A stretch of 10,168 nucleotides of DNA from positions 1 through 10,168 of the forward strand of contig JAFHCF010000232.1 of NCBI GenBank assembly GCA_048497495.1. The letters run 5' to 3'. Position 1 is the first letter of the stretch; each line of letters opens with the position of its first letter. The DNA is from JAFHCF01 sp048497495. GTDB taxonomy: Bacteria > Pseudomonadota > Alphaproteobacteria > Rhizobiales > Ancalomicrobiaceae. Position numbers and translations under genes: made by a program. Below, piece after piece: positions 1-6,896 of the stretch. Below the pieces are notes generated by a model. That model saw only the letters and a program-made list of their open reading frames with translations, made no database searches and was not told the origin of the DNA.

Positions 1-26
1 ATCAGGGTCGGGAGAGATCGTCGTGG

Positions 27-302
27 TCAGCGGTAGCGGCAGACGCGACGCTCGAGCCTGTTGCTGTAGTAGCAGTAACGGTTGCGGTAACGGGGTCGGG
101 TGGCATCGGCCACGACGGCGCCGACGGCGGCTCCGGCGACGCCGCCGACCACCGCGCCACCGACGCTGTTCGACGCGACACCGCCGATGATGGCGCCGCC
201 GGTTCCGCCGATGACGGCACCTTCGGCCATGCGGGTGTCACGGGCATTGGCGCAACCGCCGAGTGCCAGGGCTGCGATGCTCAGGATGATGAGAGTCTTC
301 AT
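27..302 (-). CDS. Glycine-zipper lipoprotein, 91 aa
   Basis: Predicted small envelope lipoprotein. The chosen start (ATG at 302-300) has a strong Shine-Dalgarno GAGGAGG six bases upstream and gives a clean lipoprotein signal: basic N-terminus, hydrophobic stretch, lipobox LGGC with the acylated Cys at residue 17. An upstream in-frame start would place a charged 33-residue extension before the signal and is rejected. Residues about 30-70 are a glycine-zipper segment (repeats such as GGTGGAIIGG and VGGAVVGGVAG), a motif that packs as paired transmembrane or membrane-associated helices. The C-terminus is short, basic and Tyr/Arg/Cys-rich. It lies downstream of the SH3 protein gene on the same strand with 95 bases between, so the two may be cotranscribed. 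Family-level call is solid; the exact function is unknown. Confidence 0.85.
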   Translation of the reverse strand: MKTLIILSIAALALGGCANARDTRMAEGAVIGGTGGAIIGGVASNSVGGAVVGGVAGAAVGAVVADATRPRYRNRYCYYSNRLERRVCRYR

Positions 303-328
303 GGCGATCCTCCTCGAATTGGGGGGAG

Positions 329-355
329 CGTTCGGCGCGCGGTCGGCGCCGAACG
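329..355. repeat. Perfect 10-bp inverted repeat upstream of the lipoprotein gene
   Basis: CGTTCGGCGC (329-338) and its exact complement GCGCCGAACG (346-355) flank a 7-base loop. The hairpin ends 26 bases before the lipoprotein start codon. A second, smaller stem (CCCGAG 368-373 with CTCGGG 377-382, 3-base loop) lies just beside it. Neither is followed by a T-tract on the minus strand. Together they could end the SH3 transcript, act as a processing site between two cotranscribed genes, or be an operator. Confidence 0.6.
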
Positions 356-397
356 GTTGGGGAGCCACCCGAGAGCCTCGGGCGGATGGAGCCGAGA

Positions 398-1087
398 TCA
401 ACGACCGGCCGGCAGGATCTGTCTCTGCCCACCGCGGGGTTGCGTCCGCTGTTGCGGCATCGGCCGACGCTGCGTGCGATTGACGCCGGGATTACGCTGC
501 GGATTGGCGCGTATCACTTTGCGTGGGGCGCGCTTGATCGGCTTGGCGACCGCGCGCGGTGCCCGAGCCTTCGGCGGTGCGACGGCCCGATCCCCGGGCT
601 TCACCGTGGCGTTCGCCCTGGGGGGGATCACCGGGCTCTGGGCGCCCGGTCTGGGCGGGCGGATGAGATGCGGCGGCAACGGTCCGTGACGGCGCCAATA
701 ACGCCGGTCGTTGTACCAGGGGCGTCCGGAGTAGTGGGTGCCCCAGTAGTCGGCCATGCCGAAGGTCAGGATGGTCAGGCCGAGCATCGCGCCGCCGTCC
801 GACAGGTAGACCCGGCGGCCGTCGCGCAGGATGCCGATATTGCGGCCGGGAAACCACCCGCGCTCGCCGGCGACGGCGACGTCGCACCACGAATAGCGGG
901 TGATGCAGCCGATAATGTCGAGGCTGCTGCCGCGGGCCACCCGCATGATGGCGGGATAGTCCGTGCCGGCACCGGCGCGCAGGGTGCCCGACGAGCGGGC
1001 GAAGCCGTCGGCCGCGAGTGCCGCGGTCGGCAGCGCCAGGAGGGCGAGGCCCAAGGTCAGGCCGCGAAGGATGGAACGCGTGTTCAT
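398..1087 (-). CDS. Secreted SH3-domain protein with Arg/Pro-rich tail, 229 aa
   Basis: Predicted exported protein. Residues 1-25 are a Sec signal peptide ending in ALA before ADG. Residues about 30-90 form a bacterial SH3-like domain: the opening pattern LRAGAGTDYPAI, the Cys61/Cys68 pair (GC....SWCDV) and the closing ERGWFPGRNI are typical of periplasmic SH3 proteins in Hyphomicrobiales, where such domains bind cell wall or partner proteins. About residues 95-135 include a hydrophobic segment and an aromatic Trp/Tyr-rich stretch; the last 90 residues are low-complexity and rich in Pro, Arg and Gln with strong positive charge, suited to contact with peptidoglycan or other anions. Start ATG is preceded by GAGGA at suitable spacing. 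It is the first recognised gene after the module promoter at 1402-1454, about 308 bases downstream of the inferred transcription start. Confidence 0.85.
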   Translation of the reverse strand: MNTRSILRGLTLGLALLALPTAALAADGFARSSGTLRAGAGTDYPAIMRVARGSSLDIIGCITRYSWCDVAVAGERGWFPGRNIGILRDGRRVYLSDGGAMLGLTILTFGMADYWGTHYSGRPWYNDRRYWRRHGPLPPHLIRPPRPGAQSPVIPPRANATVKPGDRAVAPPKARAPRAVAKPIKRAPRKVIRANPQRNPGVNRTQRRPMPQQRTQPRGGQRQILPAGR

Positions 1088-1482
1088 GGTGTCCTCACTT
1101 TCGTCAGGACGGCGCCGCGAGGAGGCGGGAGCCGGGGGTGTCGGACGGTCGTCTCGAGGCGAGGTCGATTCAGGCGTGCGTGAGATGAGATTCGACCAGC
1201 CAGAGCTGTTGATCGATACCGCCAGATGCCTGTTCTGGAGTTCGGTCGACTGAGCGCGGGTGTTTCGGAGAGTGTGTTGTGGGTCGGATGCATGGAGGTC
1301 TCCGAATATCGAAAGCGTGGACGGCGGTTCACACCTCGAATCTCAATAAGAAGAGGCATTCGTCGACGGTCATGATGCGGTTTGGTAAGTCGTCGTTAGA
1401 AATGTTAACTTGCCGGAGCCGGATGTCGGCAGGTTCGGAAACTACTCAATCCCGGGGATGACCAGGCGAGACGACGGCCGGG
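1088..1482. other. 395-base intergenic region; long leader of the SH3 gene
   Basis: No convincing gene. It contains the module promoter (1402-1454) reading toward the SH3 gene, then roughly 300 bases of unassigned sequence. The part near 1290-1440 is clearly less GC-rich than its surroundings. A 69-codon minus-strand frame (1293-1084) overlaps the SH3 start by ATGA and has a plausible Shine-Dalgarno, but its third codon positions lack the GC bias of real genes here. The stretch could be a structured 5' leader or encode a small RNA. Confidence 0.5.
1402..1454 (-). promoter_or_regulatory. Module promoter P1: activator-like site plus -10
   Basis: On the minus strand the region reads CGGGATT, then GAGTAGTTTCCGA (1447-1435), two bases, CTGC, 21 bases, then TAACAT (1407-1402), a TAnnnT -10 hexamer. 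The 13-mer differs by one base from the copies at 2333-2345 and 6903-6915, and the 27 bases from 13-mer to -10 are the same in all three. There is no good -35, so the 13-mer would sit about 40-52 bases before the start, as expected for an activator-dependent promoter. It points to the SH3 and glycine-zipper genes. Confidence 0.65.
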
Positions 1483-1887
1483 TCATTTGTCGCGGGTACC
1501 GGCCGCCAACCCGGCGAGGACGGCGGCGAGCAGGACCGGCACCTTGTGGGCGACGACCAGGCGAGCGGCTTCCGTGAGCAGGGCTTCGTTCGATCCGGCG
1601 GTCGCGACCGCGACCCGGGCCGTGTTGCGGTTGAGAGCGCGGCGCGCCAGCGCCAGCGCCACCAGGGCGAGGGCGATGAGGACGGCGGCGACGATCAGCG
1701 GCGCGCCGACCGGGCCGACCAGCGGGCGCATGCCGATCCACAGGGCGGCGGCGGCGCAGGTCAGGGCGGCGACGACGGCGAGCGCGGTGAAGGCGGCGGC
1801 CGACACCGCGACGATCGTATCGGCCGACGACCGGCGCTGCGCGGGAGCGCCGGTCAGTGCCAGGGCGATCCGGAGGAGATCCAACAT
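1483..1887 (-). CDS. YqjE/phage-holin-like inner-membrane protein, 134 aa
   Basis: Small integral membrane protein. The start at 1887 (MLDLLRIAL) is chosen because GGAG lies 8 bases upstream; the frame could open at 1932, but that would overlap the preceding gene and add a charged 15-residue piece. Hydrophobic segments lie at about residues 24-50 and 58-82, with a third, weaker one at 114-130 near the C-terminus. Size, two central helices and position directly after a DUF883/YqjD-like gene match the enterobacterial yqjD-yqjE arrangement, where the second gene is annotated as a holin-superfamily membrane protein, although lysis activity is not implied. It starts 14 bases after the DUF883 stop codon, so the two are almost certainly cotranscribed. 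The specific role is unknown; membrane topology is confident, family assignment moderate. Confidence 0.75.
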   Translation of the reverse strand: MLDLLRIALALTGAPAQRRSSADTIVAVSAAAFTALAVVAALTCAAAALWIGMRPLVGPVGAPLIVAAVLIALALVALALARRALNRNTARVAVATAGSNEALLTEAARLVVAHKVPVLLAAVLAGLAAGTRDK

Positions 1888-1901
1888 CGAACGTTCTCCG
1901 G

Positions 1902-2195
1902 TCAGCGGGACATCAGACGCCCGCCGATCCAACCGACGCCGACCGCGATCAGCAGAGCGACCAACGGCTGTTCCTCGATCTTGCGACTGATCAGTTCGGC
2001 CGAGCGGCTGCCCTCGGCGGCGATGCCGTGGGCGAGATCACGGGCGCCGGCGTCGATGCGGGCGGCGGCGTTTTCGGCGCCGTTGGTGACGCCGAGTTTG
2101 AGGTGGTCGACCAGACTGGCGACGTCGCGCTTCAATCCGGCGAGATCTTCGCGCAGGGCGGCGAGGTCGGGGTCGAGGGAGGTGTTGGCGGCCAT
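1902..2195 (-). CDS. DUF883/YqjD-ElaB-like membrane-anchored protein, 97 aa
   Basis: The N-terminal 70 residues are soluble and amphipathic helical (LAALREDLAGLKRDVASLVD and following), and the C-terminus is a single transmembrane helix (about 77-93) ending in GGRLMSR. The phrase IEEQPLVALLIAVGVGWIGG is the DUF883 signature: a short polar run with Pro, then a Gly-rich membrane helix and Arg. E. coli relatives YqjD, ElaB and YgaM are tail-anchored inner-membrane proteins induced in stationary phase; YqjD is reported to associate with ribosomes. ATG at 2195 has CGGAG upstream. First gene of a two-gene unit with the YqjE-like gene, read from module promoter P2 about 98 bases after its inferred start. 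Confidence 0.85.
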   Translation of the reverse strand: MAANTSLDPDLAALREDLAGLKRDVASLVDHLKLGVTNGAENAAARIDAGARDLAHGIAAEGSRSAELISRKIEEQPLVALLIAVGVGWIGGRLMSR

Positions 2196-2480
2196 GGCTT
2201 GAAACTCCGGTTTTCTGGGTCGCCGCCGTCGCTCGAGGCCGCCGACGAGGGGGTGGATCTCGCCGCTTCCATCGGAGCGATCGGCGACGACCCGGAGAGA
2301 CCCTAGCGAGAGGCCCCCCCTGGCGCGCAGGGTCGGAATCTACTCATCCCGCGATCGTCGCCTCTGCGACTTTCGTGTTTGGCGAGCGCCGGTCGATCGT
2401 GCCCCTCGGAGGGTGCGATAGGTGATAGGCTCGCGGTTGCTCCCATTCCGGGGGTGGATCGGCGAGAGAACAGAAGTCGA
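2196..2480. other. Divergent intergenic region between the DUF883 unit and the kinase gene
   Basis: This 285-base region separates the minus-strand DUF883 unit from the plus-strand kinase gene. It holds module promoter P2 (2300-2351) reading leftward. Reading rightward there is no clear promoter; TAGGCT at 2426-2431 is a possible -10 without a recognisable -35. No coding frame here looks real. Confidence 0.5.
2300..2351 (-). promoter_or_regulatory. Module promoter P2: activator-like site plus -10
   Basis: On the minus strand: CGGGAT (2351-2346), GAGTAGATTCCGA (2345-2333), two bases, CTGC, 21 bases, TAGGGT (2305-2300). The 13-mer is identical to the copy at 6903-6915, and the 27-base distance to the -10 is the same in P1, P2 and P3. 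It reads into the DUF883/YqjE-like unit, with an inferred start near 2293. Because the region is divergent, a protein bound here is also about 136 bases before the kinase start codon and could affect its expression. Confidence 0.7.
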
Positions 2481-5400
2481 ATGTCGATACACCGTCCATC
2501 ACCGCCGCCGGATTCCGCCGGCTCCCCCGAGCGCCATCCGAGCGACGGCCTCGCCGTGGTCGGCATCGGCGCCTCGGCCGGTGGCCTGGAGGCGTGCCGG
2601 CGGTTGCTCGATTCGCTGCCGCCGGGTCACGGCATGGCCCTGGTGCTGGTGCAGCATCTCGACCCGACCCACGAGAGCCTGATGGCGGATCTGCTCGCCG
2701 GCCACACGACGATGACGGTCGCGCAGGCGAGCGACGGCGAGCGGCTCGAACCCGATCACCTCCACCTCATCCCGCCGGGCGCCGATCTGGCGATCGACGA
2801 CGGGGTGTTGCGTCTGACCCCGCCGCAGGCGCGCCACGGGAGCCGATTGCCCTACGACTTCTTCCTCCGCTCGCTGGCGCGCTCCTGCGGGCCGCGGGCC
2901 ATCGCGGTGGTGCTGTCGGGCTCGGGCGCCGACGGCAGCGGCGGCTTGGGCGCCGTGAAGGAGGCCGGCGGCTTCGTCATCGTCCAGGATCCGGACGAGG
3001 CGGGGTTCGACGGCATGCCGCGCAGCGCCATCGCCACCGGCGCCGTCGACAGGGTGTTGCCGGTCGACGAAATCGGGCGGGCGTTGATCGAGCACGAGCG
3101 GCGGGGCGAACGCGCGGCGGACGACGACGAGGTTTCGGAGACACTGCCGGAAGATCGTCTGGTGGAGATCATCGAGTTGTTGCGCGCCCGGACGGCGCAC
3201 GACTTCCGCCTCTACAAGCCGGGCACCCTGCGACGGCGGATCGAGCGGCGGGTGGCGGCGGTGGGCGCCGCCGACGCCGACACCTATCTCGAACGCCTGC
3301 GCGGCGACGCGCGCGAACTGGAGATCCTCGCCGGCGACCTGTTGATCAACGTCACCGGTTTCTTCCGCGACGCGGAAGTGTTCGCCCATCTGGCGGAGGA
3401 GATCGTGCCCATTCTGGTGCGCGACCGCTCTCCCGATCGGCCACTGCGGATCTGGGTGCCCGGGTGCAGCACCGGCGAGGAGGCCTATTCCCTCGCCATG
3501 CTGTTCCTCGAGGCGATCGCCGCGTCGAAGCGCAACCTCAAGCTCCAGGTCTTCGCCTCCGATGTCGATGCCGACGCGGTGGCGACGGCGCGCGAGGGGC
3601 TCTATCCGTCGACCATCGAGGCCGACGTCTCGATCGAACGGCGCGCCCGCTTCTTCACCAAGGAGGAGCACGGTTGGCGGGTCTCACCCGATCTGCGCGG
3701 CGTCGTCGTCTTCACCGTCCAGGACGTCCTCTCGGATCCGCCGTTCTCCCGGCTCGATTTCGTGTCGTGCCGCAATTTGCTGATCTATCTGGGAAGCGAG
3801 GCGCAGGAGAAGGTTCTCGCGCTGTTCCATTTCGCGCTGCGCGAGGGCGGACTCCTGCTGCTCGGCCGTTCGGAATCGGCCGGCGACGGCGACGGTCGGT
3901 TCGAGCCCCTGTCCAAGCTCGGGCGGCTCTATCGTCGTCTCGGGTCGGGACGGTCGGCCGACTTCGGATCGGCTGTGACCGGCGACGGCATCGCCGTGGC
4001 GTTCCGCCGCCGCCCCGGGCGGGCACCGACGCGCCAATCGGCGCTCGCCGAACTGTGCCGACGCCTGGTGATGGACTCCTATGCGCCGGCGGCGGTTCTG
4101 ATCGACCGCCGGTACGAATGCCTCTACAGCGTCGGCCCGACCGATCGCTACCTGCGGGTGGCGGCGGGCCATCCCAGCCACGATCTCTTCGCGCAGGTTC
4201 CCGACGTGTTGCGCGTCAAACTGCGCTCGGCGATCCAACTCGCCGTCCAGGACGATGTCAGGGTCGTCGTCGGCGGCGGACGCATCCTCCGCGACGGCGT
4301 CGAGACGACCTTCACCATCGACGTCCGGCCGGTGCACGATCTGGGCGAGGACCTGATCCTCGTCTGCTTCGTCGACGACCCGACGCCGAGCCCGCGACAG
4401 GATCGTCCGACGACGTCGGGAGACGATCCGCGCCTCGCCGAATTGGAGCGCGAACTCGACGCCACCCGTCGGGAATTGCAAGGGGCGATCCGCAGTCTCG
4501 AGATTTCCAACGAAGAGCAGAAGGTGATCAACGAGGAGGCTCTCTCGGCCAACGAGGAGTTCCAATCGACCAACGAGGAGCTCTTGACCTCGAAGGAGGA
4601 GCTCCAGTCGCTCAACGAGGAACTGACCGCCCTCAACGGCCAGCTCCAGGAGACGTTGGAGCGTCATCGCACCACCTCGAACGATCTGCAGAACGTCCTC
4701 TATTCGACCGACGTGGCGACGCTGTTCCTCGACACCGACCTCGACATCCGCTTCTTCACCCCGGCGACCCGGTCGCTGTTCAACATCATTCCGAGCGACG
4801 TCGGTCGGCCGCTCGCCGATCTGCGTTTCCTCGCCGACGACGAGGCGCTGCTCACCGACGCCAAGGCCGTGATGCGCAGTTGGACGCCGATCGAGCGTGA
4901 GATCGAGGCGCCGAACGGCGTCTGGTTCATCCGCCGCGTCCTGCCCTATCGCACCCTCGACGACGGCATCGCCGGGGTGGTCATCACCTTCGCCGACGTC
5001 ACCGAACGGCGACGCATCGCTCAGGCGCTCGACGTCGCCAAGCGGCAGGCGGAGCGGGCGAGCCTCGCCAAGTCGCGCTTCCTCGCCGCCGCCAACCACG
5101 ACCTGCGCCAGCCGTTGCAGACGCTCTGCCTGTTGCAGGGTCTGTTGGCCGATACGGTGGAGGGCGAGCGGGCGGTGCGGCTGGTGGGGCGGCTCGGGGA
5201 TGCGCTCGGCGCCATGACCGGCATGCTCGACACGCTGCTCGACATGAACCAGATCGAGGCGGGGACCGTCCAGGTCGAAATCGGCGAGGTCGATATCGCC
5301 GACGTCTTCGCCCGCATGAGCGGCGAGTTCACATATGCGGCGGAAGCCAAGGGGTTGACGCTGCGGGTCTTCTCCTCGACCCAGATCGTGCGCAGCGACC

Positions 5401-6842
5401 AGCGCCTGCTCGAGCAGATGATCCGCAATCTCGTCGCCAACGCCCTGAAATACACCCCGCGCGGCAAGGTGCTGATCGGCTGCAGGCGGCGCGGCAACGC
5501 TCTGCGCATCGAGGTGTGGGACACCGGCATCGGCATCGCCGCCGGCGAACTCCAGGCGATCTTCGAGGAATACCACCAGATCGACAATGCCGGGCGCGAC
5601 CGCGCCCGTGGCCTCGGTCTCGGCCTGTCGATCGTCCAGCGACTGGGAGATCTCCTCGGTCATCGCGTCCGCGTCCACTCGCGCCCGGCCCAGGGGTCGG
5701 TGTTCTCGATCGACGTGCCGCTGTCGTCGGGGGCCGCCGCGCGGGTGCCGGTGGCGTCCGCCGGCTCGGTCGCGCCGGACCCGGAACCGGCACCGGTCGG
5801 CGGCCGCCGGATCGGCTCGATCCTGGTGGTCGAGGACGAACCGGACGTCCGCGAGTTGTTGGAACTGGTTCTGGAGCGCGAGGGGCATCTGGTCGTCGCC
5901 GCGCCCGACGGTGTCGCCGCGCTGAAGCTGGTGGTGGAGGGGACGCTGCGACCCGATCTGGTGCTCGCCGACTTCAATCTGCCGGGCGGCATCAACGGGC
6001 TCGAGGTCGCGGCGCGTCTGCGCCAGACATCCCGCCGCGCCGTGCCGGCGATCATCCTGACCGGCGACATCTCGACCGACACGCTGCGCGACATCGTCGA
6101 GCAGGACTGTTTCCACATCGACAAGCCGGTGAGGGCCGAGGCGCTGACGGCGGCGGTCGACCGCCTGCTGGCACCGCCGATGTCGCGATCCGCCACGCGG
6201 CCGCGACCGGCGGAAGCCTCGCCGGCGCACGCCGCGAAACCGGCGGCCCGGGTCTTCGTCGTCGACGACGACGCCCATATCCGGGAAGCGCTGAGCGCGC
6301 TGCTGACGGCCGAGGGGCTGGTCGTCGAGGCCTGGGAGAGCGGCGAGGCATTTCTCGCGGCCTACCGGCCGGGTGGCGAGGCCTGCCTGCTGATCGATGC
6401 CTATCTGCCCGGCATGAGCGGGCTCGACCTGTTGCATCGGCTCGCGAAGGAAGGCCATGCGCTGCCGTCGATCATGATCACCGGCCGCAGCGACGTCGCC
6501 ATGGCGGTCGAGGCGATGAAGGCGGGAGCGTCCGACTTTCTGGAGAAGCCGGTCGGGCGCGAGGACCTGCTCGCCGGCGTGACGCGGGCCCTCGCCCATG
6601 CGCGCGACGACGAGATGCAGGCGGCCTCGCACGAGGAGGCGGCGCGCCACCTCGCCAAACTGACACCCCGCCAGATCCAGATCATGGAAATGGTCCTCGC
6701 CGGCCATCCGAGCAAGAACATCGCCGCCGACCTCGGCATCAGTCAGCGCACGGTGGAGAACCACCGCGCCGCGATCATGAAGAAGACCGGCACGAAATCT
6801 CTGCCCGCCCTGGCGCGACTGGTCGCCGCCGCCGCCGACTGA
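2481..6842 (+). CDS. CheB-CheR-PAS-PAS-histidine kinase-REC-REC-FixJ/NarL HTH fusion, 1453 aa
   Basis: A whole sensory pathway in one soluble polypeptide with no membrane segment. Domains in order: CheB methylesterase (about 22-205) with the triad Ser32 in GASAGG, His59 in VQHLDP and Asp151 in GSGADG; CheR methyltransferase (about 226-490) with the SAM loop GCSTGEE at 328-334 and the late CRNLLIYL motif; a PAS-like domain (525-635); a coiled coil with exact heptads (677-722); a second PAS (736-850) ending DVTERRRIAQAL; HisKA with phosphoacceptor His873 in NHDLRQPLQT; HATPase with N987, DTGIGI from 1014 and GLGLGLS from 1044; receiver 1 (E1118/D1119, phospho-Asp1164, T1194, K1215); receiver 2 (D1262-1264, phospho-Asp1306, K1356); and a LuxR/FixJ helix-turn-helix from LTPRQ at 1394 to the end. 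All key residues are present. CheB lacks its usual N-terminal receiver. The ATG at 2481 is preferred over TTG 2379 or GTG 2454, though its Shine-Dalgarno is weak. CheB-CheR-PAS-kinase hybrids are known in Alphaproteobacteria; the DNA-binding end makes this one a candidate direct regulator of its neighbours. Confidence 0.92.
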   Translation: MSIHRPSPPPDSAGSPERHPSDGLAVVGIGASAGGLEACRRLLDSLPPGHGMALVLVQHLDPTHESLMADLLAGHTTMTVAQASDGERLEPDHLHLIPPGADLAIDDGVLRLTPPQARHGSRLPYDFFLRSLARSCGPRAIAVVLSGSGADGSGGLGAVKEAGGFVIVQDPDEAGFDGMPRSAIATGAVDRVLPVDEIGRALIEHERRGERAADDDEVSETLPEDRLVEIIELLRARTAHDFRLYKPGTLRRRIERRVAAVGAADADTYLERLRGDARELEILAGDLLINVTGFFRDAEVFAHLAEEIVPILVRDRSPDRPLRIWVPGCSTGEEAYSLAMLFLEAIAASKRNLKLQVFASDVDADAVATAREGLYPSTIEADVSIERRARFFTKEEHGWRVSPDLRGVVVFTVQDVLSDPPFSRLDFVSCRNLLIYLGSEAQEKVLALFHFALREGGLLLLGRSESAGDGDGRFEPLSKLGRLYRRLGSGRSADFGSAVTGDGIAVAFRRRPGRAPTRQSALAELCRRLVMDSYAPAAVLIDRRYECLYSVGPTDRYLRVAAGHPSHDLFAQVPDVLRVKLRSAIQLAVQDDVRVVVGGGRILRDGVETTFTIDVRPVHDLGEDLILVCFVDDPTPSPRQDRPTTSGDDPRLAELERELDATRRELQGAIRSLEISNEEQKVINEEALSANEEFQSTNEELLTSKEELQSLNEELTALNGQLQETLERHRTTSNDLQNVLYSTDVATLFLDTDLDIRFFTPATRSLFNIIPSDVGRPLADLRFLADDEALLTDAKAVMRSWTPIEREIEAPNGVWFIRRVLPYRTLDDGIAGVVITFADVTERRRIAQALDVAKRQAERASLAKSRFLAAANHDLRQPLQTLCLLQGLLADTVEGERAVRLVGRLGDALGAMTGMLDTLLDMNQIEAGTVQVEIGEVDIADVFARMSGEFTYAAEAKGLTLRVFSSTQIVRSDQRLLEQMIRNLVANALKYTPRGKVLIGCRRRGNALRIEVWDTGIGIAAGELQAIFEEYHQIDNAGRDRARGLGLGLSIVQRLGDLLGHRVRVHSRPAQGSVFSIDVPLSSGAAARVPVASAGSVAPDPEPAPVGGRRIGSILVVEDEPDVRELLELVLEREGHLVVAAPDGVAALKLVVEGTLRPDLVLADFNLPGGINGLEVAARLRQTSRRAVPAIILTGDISTDTLRDIVEQDCFHIDKPVRAEALTAAVDRLLAPPMSRSATRPRPAEASPAHAAKPAARVFVVDDDAHIREALSALLTAEGLVVEAWESGEAFLAAYRPGGEACLLIDAYLPGMSGLDLLHRLAKEGHALPSIMITGRSDVAMAVEAMKAGASDFLEKPVGREDLLAGVTRALAHARDDEMQAASHEEAARHLAKLTPRQIQIMEMVLAGHPSKNIAADLGISQRTVENHRAAIMKKTGTKSLPALARLVAAAAD

Positions 6843-6896
6843 GCGCAACACCACGAGCGGCGCCACGTCGACATCGCGCCGAACCGCCGCGGCCGC

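Noticed and set aside
386..1183. Plus-strand frame opposite the SH3 gene
   Set aside because: No domain or ribosome site, and the minus strand has a signal peptide and SH3 domain over the same bases.
1084..1293. 69-codon minus-strand frame ending in an ATGA overlap with the SH3 gene and with a GGAG upstream
   Set aside because: Third codon positions are only weakly GC-biased compared with the real genes here, there is no recognisable domain, and the ATGA overlap can arise by chance.
1459..1486. Short inverted repeat (ATGACC with GGTCAT) at the end of the YqjE-like gene as a terminator
   Set aside because: Six-base stem with a long loop overlapping the stop codon and no T-tract; too weak to call.
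2335..2359. Possible EcfG general-stress promoter (GGAAT-N16-CGTC) toward the kinase gene
   Set aside because: Two mismatches to GGAAC-N16/17-CGTT, and the other two copies of the surrounding 13-mer lack a CGTT-like partner at that spacing, so the conservation is better explained by the opposite-strand module with its fixed TAnnnT.
2379..2480. Upstream TTG or GTG starts for the kinase gene (34- or 9-residue extensions)
   Set aside because: No Shine-Dalgarno before either, and the extra residues are outside the CheB domain; the ATG at 2481 is the simplest start, although its own ribosome site is weak.
2594..4900. Long Arg/Pro-rich plus-strand frame overlapping the CheB/CheR part
   Set aside because: Low-complexity Arg/Pro translation typical of a shifted frame of a GC-rich gene.
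3684..6866. Very long antisense open frame opposite the kinase gene
   Set aside because: Long stop-free frames are expected opposite GC-rich coding DNA; the translation has no domains and the plus strand clearly encodes conserved ones throughout.
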